Below are positions 1-5,451 of a stretch of DNA of 5,451 bases, one piece after another. Every line of letters starts with the position of its first letter. The stretch's first letter is position 1. The DNA comes from Congregibacter sp. (GTDB lineage: Bacteria; Pseudomonadota; Gammaproteobacteria; Pseudomonadales; Halieaceae). The DNA is taken from NCBI GenBank assembly GCA_013911345.1, contig JACETJ010000110.1:1-5451 (forward strand), read 5' to 3'. A program made the position numbers and the translations under genes. The notes beneath the pieces are model-generated. The model saw nothing but the letters and a program-made list of their open reading frames with translations, was not told the origin of the DNA and did no database searches.

Positions 1-47
1 TGGCATCATAAGGAAGTTGATTCCCCATGTGCTAGCCCGACAACCGC

Positions 48-51
48 GGAG
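48..51 (+). promoter_or_regulatory. Shine-Dalgarno sequence of pilT
   Basis: A GGAG lies 8 bases upstream of the ATG at 60, a good position for ribosome binding, and it supports that start. The remaining upstream bases (1-47) hold no coding sequence I can recognise. I could not find a convincing -35/-10 pair in them, so the promoter is probably further upstream, outside the window. Confidence 0.7.
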
Positions 52-59
52 ACTGTGAC

Positions 60-1100
60 ATGGATATCACTGAATTACTCGCTTTCAGCGTTCAGCAGGG
101 CGCTTCAGACCTTCATCTCTCGGCGGGCCTGCCGCCAATGATACGCGTGGACGGTGATGTTAGGCGTGTCAATGTGCCCGCACAGGATCACGCTGAAGTT
201 CAAGCCTTGGTCTACGACATTATGAATGACCGTCAGAGAAAGGATTTTGAAGAATTCCTAGAGACGGACTTTTCCTTCGAGGTACCCGGGGTGGCGCGCT
301 TCCGAGTCAACGCCTTTAACCAGAATCGCGGCGCGGGGGCGGTTTTTCGGACGATTCCCTCGGAAGTGCTATCCATGGATACCCTCGGTATGGGGCAGGT
401 ATTCCGCGACATCTCCATGATTCCCAGAGGACTGGTGCTGGTGACGGGGCCCACTGGCTCGGGAAAGTCGACCACGCTCGCCGCGATGATCGATTTTATT
501 AACGATAACCGGTATGACCACATCCTCACCATTGAGGACCCGATTGAATTTGTACACGAGAGCAAGCGATGCCTGGTGAATCAACGTGAAGTGCACCGCG
601 ATACTCTCGGCTTTTCGGAGGCGTTGCGCTCAGCGCTTCGCGAGGACCCCGATATTATTCTCGTGGGGGAGATGCGGGATCTTGAAACCATTCGTTTGGC
701 GCTGACTGCGGCGGAAACAGGCCACTTGGTATTCGGCACCCTACACACGACATCTGCGGCCAAAACCATTGACCGCGTGATCGATGTCTTTCCCGCCGCC
801 GAGAAAGCCATGGTGCGCTCGATGCTGTCTGAATCCCTTCAGGCCGTGATCTCACAGACCCTGCTCAAGAAGAAAAGTGGTGGGCGGGTGGCTGCCCACG
901 AAATTATGCGCGGCACCTCGGCGATCCGAAATCTGATTCGCGAGGACAAAGTGGCGCAAATGTATTCCGCAATCCAGACAGGTCAGGCGATCGGTATGCA
1001 AACGATGGACCAGTGTCTGCAGAATCTGGTTGAAAAGCGCATCATCACCGTCGAAGCGGCGCGCGAGAAAGCACGTCAGCCCGACAGTATTACCGCCTAA
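60..1100 (+). CDS. pilT: Type IV pilus retraction ATPase PilT
   Basis: PilT is the hexameric cytoplasmic ATPase at the base of the type IV pilus. It drives depolymerisation of the pilin fibre and so powers twitching motility. The 346-residue product has the usual family length (about 344). An N-terminal PAS-like domain spans roughly residues 1-110 and the RecA-like motor domain follows. Visible motifs are the Walker A GPTGSGKST (130-138, Lys136), the Asp box with Glu159, Asp160 and Glu163, the Walker B region DIILVGEMRD with catalytic Glu204, and the His box with His222 and His229. The AIRNLIRE motif (288-295) is characteristic of PilT and essential for retraction; together with near-identity to the remembered P. 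aeruginosa PilT it argues against PilU. The numbering of key residues matches the Pseudomonas protein. The start is fixed by a GGAG at 48-51 and by the conserved N-terminus MDITELLAFS. The stop lies 3 bases from the ruvX stop on the other strand, and no pilU follows. Confidence 0.97.
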   Translation: MDITELLAFSVQQGASDLHLSAGLPPMIRVDGDVRRVNVPAQDHAEVQALVYDIMNDRQRKDFEEFLETDFSFEVPGVARFRVNAFNQNRGAGAVFRTIPSEVLSMDTLGMGQVFRDISMIPRGLVLVTGPTGSGKSTTLAAMIDFINDNRYDHILTIEDPIEFVHESKRCLVNQREVHRDTLGFSEALRSALREDPDIILVGEMRDLETIRLALTAAETGHLVFGTLHTTSAAKTIDRVIDVFPAAEKAMVRSMLSESLQAVISQTLLKKKSGGRVAAHEIMRGTSAIRNLIREDKVAQMYSAIQTGQAIGMQTMDQCLQNLVEKRIITVEAAREKARQPDSITA

Positions 1101-1103
1101 TGC

Positions 1104-1526
1104 CTATTGCTCGTTGAGCCAAGTGGTAAGGATGATCGCCGCTGCCTCATCGTCGATGGGAGCTGTGGAGAAATCACCGTGGTGGCCGGCAGACAGCGCG
1201 GCGGCTTTCGCCTCGCGACTGGTGAGCCGCTCGTCGACCAGCGTCACGGCGATCTGGTAGCGACCTTCTATCTGACGGGCGAACTTCATCACTCTTTGGC
1301 TGATGTCGCTCTCTGAGCCGTCCATATTGAGAGGATGACCGACGATCACTCGGCTGGGCTGCCATTCCTCGATCAGTTTGGTCATTGCTCTCCAGTCGGG
1401 CACTCCGTCTCGCGCGCCGATGATGGCTAGTGGACGCGCAGTTCGCGAGATCGTATTACCCACCGCCACACCCATATTGCGGAGACCGTAATCGAGCGCT
1501 ATCACTGTTTCATGTTTGGTGGTCAT
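1104..1526 (-). CDS. ruvX: Holliday junction resolvase / pre-16S rRNA nuclease, YqgF family
   Basis: This 140-residue protein belongs to the RNase H-fold YqgF/RuvX family, implicated in maturation of the 16S rRNA 5' end and, by fold, proposed as a Holliday junction resolvase. It acts in the cytoplasm. Family marks are visible in order: the first acidic residue in LDYG (Asp12), the block IVGHPLNMDGS (61-71), DERLTS with Glu99 (98-103), and the last acidic site in IDDEAAAIIL (Asp125, followed by Asp126). All three expected metal-binding carboxylates are therefore present. Length matches E. coli YqgF (about 138). Its ATG overlaps the yqgE stop by one base (TGATG at 1524-1528), with no strong Shine-Dalgarno, which suggests translational coupling. 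It is the last gene of the gshB-tonB-yqgE-ruvX unit. In Pseudomonas pyrR-pyrB follow; here the convergent pilT follows instead. Confidence 0.95.
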   Translation of the reverse strand: MTTKHETVIALDYGLRNMGVAVGNTISRTARPLAIIGARDGVPDWRAMTKLIEEWQPSRVIVGHPLNMDGSESDISQRVMKFARQIEGRYQIAVTLVDERLTSREAKAAALSAGHHGDFSTAPIDDEAAAIILTTWLNEQ

Positions 1527-2110
1527 CAGGCGTGCCCAGCCTCAGCACTTAGCAGGTCGATGTCGATACCGAGCTGGCGGCCTGCCGCCCCCAGACGGTC
1601 ATCGACAGCGATCTCAAACAGCACGCTGAGGTCAGCCTGAACGGTCAACCAGCTGTTTTCCGTCATTTCAGCTTCCAGCTGACCCGGAGCCCAGCCCGCG
1701 TAACCTAGCGCCACAAGGTAATCTGATGGGCCTTTTCCTGCGGCGATAGCGCAGAGCACATCGCGCGAGCCCGTCAGACTGATTTCATCGTTAATCGATT
1801 GACTACCCTCCCAGTTTGGCTCGCCTCGATGGAGTACAAAGCCGTGATCAGTAGCCACTGGCCCACCGGCGAGAATAAAGGGGTCCAGACACTCTGGGGT
1901 CGCTTCGATATCCAGATGGGCGAGCATGTCAATCAGGCCTATTTCCAGGCACTGGTTAACGACGATGCCCATCGTCCCTTGGTCAGTATGGTCACAGATA
2001 TAGGTGAGGGAGCGATTAAAAAAGCCGCTACCAATGACCGGTGTCGCGATCAAAAAATGGCCTCGGAGAGATGAAGCAGGCGGTGTGGATGTATCGGGTG
2101 AGGTGGGCAT
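1526..2110 (-). CDS. yqgE: YqgE/AlgH family protein
   Basis: This is a member of the YqgE/AlgH (DUF179) family, a widely conserved protein of poorly defined biochemical role. The Pseudomonas homologue was named AlgH for a link to alginate regulation. At 194 residues it is slightly longer than E. coli YqgE (187). Conserved blocks are GHFLIATP (17-24), FNRSLTYICDH with the following GxMGIVVN (31-52), GGP (82-84), GFVLH (90-94), SRDVL (115-119), LGYAGWAPGQLE (135-146) and W154-L155, and it ends in AGHA as the E. coli protein does. The first 16 residues form a Pro/Thr/Ser-rich extension. The start is well constrained: the tonB stop at 2123-2125 is in the same frame, and the ATG at 2110 is the only standard start before the conserved core. 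No Shine-Dalgarno is apparent in the 12-base gap, so translation may depend on ribosomes finishing tonB. The constant pairing with ruvX is typical of gammaproteobacteria. Confidence 0.95.
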   Translation of the reverse strand: MPTSPDTSTPPASSLRGHFLIATPVIGSGFFNRSLTYICDHTDQGTMGIVVNQCLEIGLIDMLAHLDIEATPECLDPFILAGGPVATDHGFVLHRGEPNWEGSQSINDEISLTGSRDVLCAIAAGKGPSDYLVALGYAGWAPGQLEAEMTENSWLTVQADLSVLFEIAVDDRLGAAGRQLGIDIDLLSAEAGHA

Positions 2111-2122
2111 AGTGATGAGTTG

Positions 2123-2776
2123 TCAGCGTCGGAATTGCCAGGTGCGGACAATGGCCAGCTCGCTTGCTTCACGCGCCAGCGCGGCAGGAAAGGGGGGAAA
2201 GGGCGACAGCTTCTCGACGGTATCGATAGCGGCACGATCAAGTTCACGGACGCCCGAGCTGTCCAGCAGATCAATCTGTTGAAGCGTCCCATCGCTGCTC
2301 ACTGAGACACGCAATCGCACATCACCATTGCCGTAGCGACGCGCCAGGCCTCGGTAATAGGCATTGCCAAATCGTTCAATATCGGCCTGCCATTGACGCA
2401 GATATTCAGCATCAAGCGCTGCGCGAGCAGCCACTGTTGGGCTCGAAGGAAACACCGCGGCTGTCGGCGAGGCCAGCTGCGCCTTGGCGCCGCTTTCAGA
2501 GGGCAGGCCGGTTCCCGGTGTGGGATCGACAGGGGGGTTGGGTACCGCTTGCGCGGCATCCATTAGGCTGGTGCCCAGTTGATTGGCCGTCGCGTCGGCA
2601 AAGGCTGTCTGGGGTGCTTGGGCCGCGGGCGCCAGTAAAATGGTCACCGCACGATTGGCGACTTCCCGGGCAGAATCTCCTGCTGGAGAGAGCAGGAAGC
2701 CAAAAATCACGACTAGGTGGATCCCCAGTGACAGCAGGAAAGCGGGTGGCAGTCCGGCGCGAGGTGCCAGTATCAC
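2123..2776 (-). CDS. tonB: TonB-family energy transducer, TonB3-like by position
   Basis: TonB proteins sit in the inner membrane, span the periplasm and pass proton-motive energy from ExbB/ExbD to outer-membrane partners. This 217-residue protein has the layout: a short N-terminus, one transmembrane helix at about 11-30 carrying the family's single conserved histidine (His20), an Ala/Pro/Ser-rich linker at about 31-115, and a C-terminal TonB domain at about 120-217. The domain shows VRLRVSVSSDG (153-163), LLDSSG (170-175), LDRAAIDTV (179-187), the SPFPPFP turn (191-197) and the final strand IVRTWQF. The start is a GTG, 17 bases after the gshB stop, with no clear Shine-Dalgarno. No in-frame ATG precedes the membrane helix, so GTG is the best choice but not certain. 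The position between gshB and yqgE matches P. aeruginosa tonB3 (PA0406), which is linked to twitching motility. No exbB/exbD is present nearby. The TonB family call is solid; the TonB3-type function is inference. Confidence 0.88.
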   Translation of the reverse strand: MILAPRAGLPPAFLLSLGIHLVVIFGFLLSPAGDSAREVANRAVTILLAPAAQAPQTAFADATANQLGTSLMDAAQAVPNPPVDPTPGTGLPSESGAKAQLASPTAAVFPSSPTVAARAALDAEYLRQWQADIERFGNAYYRGLARRYGNGDVRLRVSVSSDGTLQQIDLLDSSGVRELDRAAIDTVEKLSPFPPFPAALAREASELAIVRTWQFRR

Positions 2777-2793
2777 TGTGGGTGCAATGCGGC

Positions 2794-3747
2794 TCAGGAG
2801 ACCGCCCCTGTCAGAGGCAGGCTGTCGAGCAGCTGGCCCGCAATGTCTAGCCCTGATTCCGCCTCTATTTCGCGAAGGCAGGTGGGGCTAGTGACGTTGA
2901 TTTCTGTGAGGTAGTCGCCGATCACATCGAGGCCGACAAAGTAGAGACCACGCTCCCTAAGGGTAGGCCCAATCTGATCAGCGATCCATTGATCACGCTC
3001 TGTGAGTGCCTGCACTCTGCCGGCGCCGCCTGCTGCGAGATTCCCGCGACTTTCCCCTGCCAGAGGGACCCGCGCCAGACACCAGGGCACCGCCTCGCCG
3101 TCAATCATCAAAATACGCTTGTCGCCCTCTTTGATAGCCGGGAGGTATTGCTGCGCCATAATCGTTTGGCGGCCCGAGCGCGTGAGCGTTTCCAGAATCA
3201 CGCTGATGTTGGGATCGTCTGGTTGCGCGCGGAAGATCGCACTGCCACCCATGCCATCCAGCGGCTTGAAGATGACATCACGGTGCTCGGAGTGAAACGC
3301 TCTCAGGCGTTCCATATTTCGGCTGACTAACAGCGGTGGGCAACACTGTGGAAATTCGGTGGCGAACAGTTTTTCGTTGCAATCTCTGAGGCTTTGGCAA
3401 CGATTGACCACGAGAGTGCCTTGTTGCTCAGCCCGCTCGAGAAGATAGGTGGCGTAGATGTATTCCATATCAAAGGGCGGGTCCTTACGCATCAAGACCA
3501 CGTCAAGCTCTGTGAGCGATAATGTGGCTGCATCGCCAAGGTCATACCAGTGTTCGGGGTTGTGGTGAACCGTCAATGGCTGCACGGTGGCCATTGGCGC
3601 TTCACCCTCTAGAAATAGCCCGTCCGGTTCTATATGAAATAACGCCCAGCCACGATCCTGCGCCGCCCAGAGAAGCGCGAGAGTGGTATCTTTTTTGTAG
3701 TGAATCGATCCAATGGGGTCCATCACTACGCCGAGCTTGAGGCTCAT
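2794..3747 (-). CDS. gshB: Glutathione synthetase
   Basis: GshB catalyses the second step of glutathione synthesis: ATP-dependent ligation of glycine to gamma-glutamylcysteine in the cytoplasm. The 317 residues match the bacterial family length (316 in E. coli). It starts with the typical LGVVMDPI segment (5-12), has the MRKDPPFD motif (86-93), the ATP-grasp lysine in KPLDGMGG (161-168), GDKRILMIDG (208-217), the glycine-rich RGNLAAGG loop (234-241) and the metal/substrate block GLDVIGDYLTEINVTSP (272-288, with Glu282 and Asn284). No expected motif is missing. The ATG is preceded by an AGGA at 3755-3758 with 7-base spacing. It is the first gene of the minus-strand unit that continues into tonB, yqgE and ruvX, so its promoter should lie in 3748-3855. 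In enterobacteria rsmE stands directly upstream; here the hydrolase gene lies between them. Confidence 0.98.
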   Translation of the reverse strand: MSLKLGVVMDPIGSIHYKKDTTLALLWAAQDRGWALFHIEPDGLFLEGEAPMATVQPLTVHHNPEHWYDLGDAATLSLTELDVVLMRKDPPFDMEYIYATYLLERAEQQGTLVVNRCQSLRDCNEKLFATEFPQCCPPLLVSRNMERLRAFHSEHRDVIFKPLDGMGGSAIFRAQPDDPNISVILETLTRSGRQTIMAQQYLPAIKEGDKRILMIDGEAVPWCLARVPLAGESRGNLAAGGAGRVQALTERDQWIADQIGPTLRERGLYFVGLDVIGDYLTEINVTSPTCLREIEAESGLDIAGQLLDSLPLTGAVS

Positions 3748-3754
3748 GTTGGGG

Positions 3755-3758
3755 TCCT
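3755..3758 (-). promoter_or_regulatory. Shine-Dalgarno sequence of gshB
   Basis: Minus-strand AGGA, 7 bases before the gshB ATG. It supports the start at 3747. It is the clearest ribosome binding site in the four-gene unit; the three downstream genes lack an obvious one. Confidence 0.65.
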
Positions 3759-3810
3759 ACCGGGGGCAAGTTGGATATCTTGCGATCCAGAGCAATTCCC
3801 CGCAAGCTCT

Positions 3811-3829
3811 CTCCGCCCGAAAAGCGGGG
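3811..3829 (+). other. Stem-loop with T-rich tail in hydrolase leader
   Basis: CTCCGC (3811-3816) can pair with GCGGGG (3824-3829), including one G-U pair, around a 7-base loop, and is followed by TATTTTG (3830-3836). On the plus strand this resembles a weak intrinsic terminator or attenuator placed 26 bases before the hydrolase ATG. The 3' arm can pair instead with CCCCGC at 3798-3803, giving a perfect 6-bp alternative. The stem is short and the T tract broken, so it may well be chance. Confidence 0.25.
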
Positions 3830-3855
3830 TATTTTGTGACCTTCTGAGAAACGGT

Positions 3856-5160
3856 ATGGACCTATTTTTTATTCTTATCGCTTGCTTCAGCTTGCTGTGC
3901 GCAGTCACTGCGGTGCTGCAGGTTCGTCAAATCGGCTGGGCCGTCTGGCTGTGGTTCTTCTCAGGGTGGGTCACCGGCGAACTGGCAGTCTGGCTCATCG
4001 GGCTGCAGATGGCTTTTGTCGCGCTCTGGGTGGTGCTGGTTGGCACCGACACGTGGGGGTTCTCGCTAGGGCTGTCCTGCTTTTTGGCTGCCTGGGGGCT
4101 ACTTGGGTGGGCGCTTAAGGATGGCTTCGATGCCGGTGCGGCGTTCCAACGCGCCCTGAGCACAGCGTTGGGCACGGATTTTCTGCGTTACATTCCCGAG
4201 ACAAGGCGGGCCAAGCTGACACAACAGATTCATAGCCAAGAGTGGTTTTGGCCGTTTCGTTTCCGTCGCCCCGGTGTGCGCTATGTGCGCAACGTAGCCT
4301 ATTCCACCTCGGGAAAGCGCGGGTTGCTGGACATATACACCCCGGTGACCCAGGGAGAGCGCCGACCGATTTTGCTGCATGTGCATGGCGGCGCCTGGAT
4401 GATGGGTCACAAGTCCGATCAAGGACAGCCACTGCTGCACCGCATGGTTGAAATGGGCTGGGTTGGTGTGTCGATTAATTATCGGCTCGCGCCCCGGGAC
4501 GCCTATCCCGCCCAAATCATCGACGTGAAAAAGGCCATTGCCTGGGTAAAGACCCACATAGAGGAATATGGCGGCGACCCGGACTTTATTGTTGTCACCG
4601 GTGGCTCGGCGGGAGGGCATCTCTCTCTGCTCGCAGGCCTGACCCCAGGATATGCCGACTGGCAGGCAGGTTTTGAAGGTGTGGATACCGCGGTGCAGGG
4701 TGTGCTGGCTATGTATCCGGTGGTGGATTTCACCAACCGGCACGGCATTCGCCAGCAAGCCCGAATGGATGGATTCATCAGCCGCAAGATTATCCAGCAG
4801 ACCCCAGAGGCGGCACCACATGTATTCGAGGACGGCTCACCGATCTCCTGGATCCACCGAGACGGCGTCGCCGCGGCTGCCCCCCCGTTTTGTATCGTTC
4901 AGGGCACCCACGACTCGCTGGTATGGGTTGAGGAAGTGCGCCGCTTCGTTGCCGAATTTGCACCGCAGACCAGCGTACCCTTGGTGTATGCAGAATTGCC
5001 GCGTGCGCAGCATGCGTTTGAGATTTTTCATTCGCCCCGTACCAGTCATTTTTTAAACGCCGCATCGACATGGCTGGAATGGGTGCGTGCGCAGCATGCC
5101 GAGAAAACCCCTGTTTCTGAGAACAAATGCGAGCCGAGGTTCGCGGAGGATCAGAGGTAG
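3856..5160 (+). CDS. Membrane-anchored alpha/beta hydrolase (esterase/lipase-like)
   Basis: This 434-residue protein joins a hydrophobic N-terminus to a serine alpha/beta hydrolase of the HGG type (hormone-sensitive-lipase-like or related). Residues 3-22, about 28-62 and 67-87 are strongly hydrophobic and Trp-rich, enough for three or four membrane helices. The catalytic domain starts near 145. It shows the oxyanion motif HGGAW (177-181), NYRLAP (208-213), the nucleophile elbow GGSAGG with Ser251, the acid Asp353 in QGTHDS, and His386 in AQHAFE, so the triad is complete. The substrate is not evident; short-chain esters or lipids are typical of the fold. The frame is open upstream to an ATG at 3700, but that stretch lies antisense to gshB and gives an unremarkable sequence. 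The ATG at 3856 has a weak GAGA at 3846-3849 and begins directly with a membrane helix, so I chose it. Mycobacterial LipM/LipC-like enzymes have a comparable plan; kinship is not shown. Confidence 0.88.
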   Translation: MDLFFILIACFSLLCAVTAVLQVRQIGWAVWLWFFSGWVTGELAVWLIGLQMAFVALWVVLVGTDTWGFSLGLSCFLAAWGLLGWALKDGFDAGAAFQRALSTALGTDFLRYIPETRRAKLTQQIHSQEWFWPFRFRRPGVRYVRNVAYSTSGKRGLLDIYTPVTQGERRPILLHVHGGAWMMGHKSDQGQPLLHRMVEMGWVGVSINYRLAPRDAYPAQIIDVKKAIAWVKTHIEEYGGDPDFIVVTGGSAGGHLSLLAGLTPGYADWQAGFEGVDTAVQGVLAMYPVVDFTNRHGIRQQARMDGFISRKIIQQTPEAAPHVFEDGSPISWIHRDGVAAAAPPFCIVQGTHDSLVWVEEVRRFVAEFAPQTSVPLVYAELPRAQHAFEIFHSPRTSHFLNAASTWLEWVRAQHAEKTPVSENKCEPRFAEDQR

Positions 5161-5278
5161 AGCCAATCTGATTGACGCCTAGATACGGCACCCCACGGCA
5201 AAATTCTCCGGTGACACGATGTGGTCGCAACTTCTCGAGGACAACGCCAAAGAGCTGTTTGACCTTTCGCGGGCGATT
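5161..5278. other. Convergent intergenic region, no feature seen
   Basis: These 118 bases separate the stops of the hydrolase gene and rsmE. I found no stem-loop with a T tract on either strand, no tRNA-like structure and no credible small gene. The only local pattern is a short direct repeat CGGCA (5186-5190 and 5196-5200), which is too small to interpret. Confidence 0.5.
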
Positions 5279-5451
5279 TCAGCCCAGCATCTCCCCCCAC
5301 TTTACGCTCAGGGCCGACAGCGCCACGACGGGGGCCGTCTCGGTACGCATCACTCTCGGACCCAGCCGCAACACCTCAAAGCCGCTCTCGCAGGCGAGCG
5401 CCACTTCCTGATCAGTCAATCCCCCTTCGGGCCCAATCAGCAGCGCAGCAT
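5279..5451 (-). CDS. rsmE: 16S rRNA m3U1498 methyltransferase RsmE, C-terminal fragment
   Basis: The last 56 codons and the stop of rsmE are present; the gene runs off the right edge, with about three quarters of the usual ~243-residue protein outside. RsmE is a SPOUT-class (trefoil-knot) methyltransferase that uses S-adenosylmethionine to methylate N3 of U1498 in 16S rRNA, in the assembled 30S subunit. The fragment contains the two signature knot segments: LIGPEGGLTDQE (fragment residues 4-15) and LGPRVMRTETAP (29-40). It ends at the position expected from E. coli RsmE, so the C-terminus is intact. The TGA stop is at 5279-5281. The gene converges on the hydrolase gene. In enterobacteria it directly precedes gshB on the same strand; here both keep the same orientation, with the hydrolase gene between them. 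Confidence 0.95.
   Translation of the reverse strand, partial: AALLIGPEGGLTDQEVALACESGFEVLRLGPRVMRTETAPVVALSALSVKWGEMLG

Larger units (their letters stand above)
3748..3855. promoter_or_regulatory. Divergent promoter region, gshB / hydrolase
   Basis: This 108-base non-coding stretch separates the two divergent start codons and must carry the 5' signals of both transcripts, unless the hydrolase promoter lies inside gshB. It contains an inverted repeat CTTGCG (3779-3784) / CGCAAG (3801-3806) with a 16-base spacer, and a stem-loop at 3811-3829. Several TTG-containing -35-like hexamers occur (for example TTGGAT at 3771-3776), but none is paired with a good -10 hexamer at standard spacing, so I name no promoter. 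The regulatory role is inferred from the layout. Confidence 0.55.

Noticed and set aside
27..35. Short upstream frame at ATG 27, preceded by AGGAAG, before pilT
   Set aside because: It reads only ATG TGC TAG, so it codes for two residues; there is no ground to call it a leader peptide.
1..59. Sigma-54-like TGGCA at the window edge as a pilT promoter
   Set aside because: The required GC element at the correct spacing is absent, and the window starts at this base, so the context cannot be judged.
60..1100. Naming the pilus ATPase PilU
   Set aside because: The AIRNLIRE motif, the MDITELLAFS N-terminus and length of 346 fit PilT; PilU is longer and differs in these segments.
2437..2891. Plus-strand open frames opposite tonB and the end of gshB
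   Set aside because: Low-complexity Arg/Gly/Ala/Pro translations without motifs, antisense to well-supported genes.
3700..3855. In-frame N-terminal extension of the hydrolase from an ATG at 3700
   Set aside because: It overlaps the first 48 bases of gshB on the other strand, has no convincing ribosome binding site, and would put 52 unremarkable residues in front of a membrane helix. The ATG at 3856 is more plausible.
4099..4821. Long open frame of 240 codons antisense to the hydrolase gene
   Set aside because: No recognisable domain; it lies wholly opposite a gene with a complete catalytic motif set and is best explained by codon bias of the GC-rich sense strand.
5129..5144. Stem-loop GCGAGCC / GGTTCGC near the hydrolase stop as terminator
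   Set aside because: It has a G-U pair and a very tight loop, lies inside the coding sequence, and is followed by purine-rich sequence with no T tract.
4790..5230. Minus-strand open frame of 146 codons spanning the convergent intergenic region
   Set aside because: Mostly antisense to the hydrolase C-terminus, rich in Arg/Pro/Ser as is typical of shadow frames, with no family resemblance and no ribosome binding site.

Overview
This window looks like ordinary chromosomal DNA from a moderately GC-rich gammaproteobacterium. The predicted PilT is almost residue-for-residue the Pseudomonas type. The core order rsmE, gshB, yqgE, ruvX is the arrangement known from enterobacteria. A tonB-family gene between gshB and yqgE is the arrangement known from Pseudomonas (the PA0404-PA0407 region). 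A marine lineage related to Pseudomonas or the OM60/NOR5 group is a reasonable guess, but the sequence alone does not settle the taxon.

Layout, left to right. After a 59-base leader, pilT (60-1100, +) encodes the retraction ATPase of type IV pili. It ends three bases from the stop codon of a convergent, tightly packed four-gene unit on the minus strand. Read in transcription order, that unit is gshB (3747-2794, glutathione synthetase), a tonB-family gene (2776-2123), yqgE (2110-1526) and ruvX (1526-1104, Holliday junction resolvase / pre-16S nuclease family). Gaps are 17 and 12 bases, and the last pair overlaps by one base (TGATG), so a single transcript is likely. A 108-base divergent region (3748-3855) separates gshB from a plus-strand gene (3856-5160). 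That gene encodes a serine alpha/beta hydrolase of the HGG / GxSxG lipase-esterase type, with a hydrophobic, probably multi-spanning N-terminus. After 118 bases with no recognisable feature, the last 56 codons of rsmE (16S rRNA m3U1498 methyltransferase) run off the right edge on the minus strand.

The genes cover several housekeeping and surface functions: glutathione synthesis, RNA/DNA maintenance, rRNA modification, energy transduction to the outer membrane, and pilus retraction. The most suggestive functional link is pilT beside a tonB gene in the position of P. aeruginosa tonB3, a gene reported to be needed for twitching motility. The less usual points are the membrane-anchored hydrolase lying in the opposite orientation between rsmE and gshB, the absence of pilU directly after pilT, and the very tight pilT/ruvX convergence. 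I see no mobile element, CRISPR array, tRNA or rRNA, and nothing that makes a convincing case for an entirely new system.
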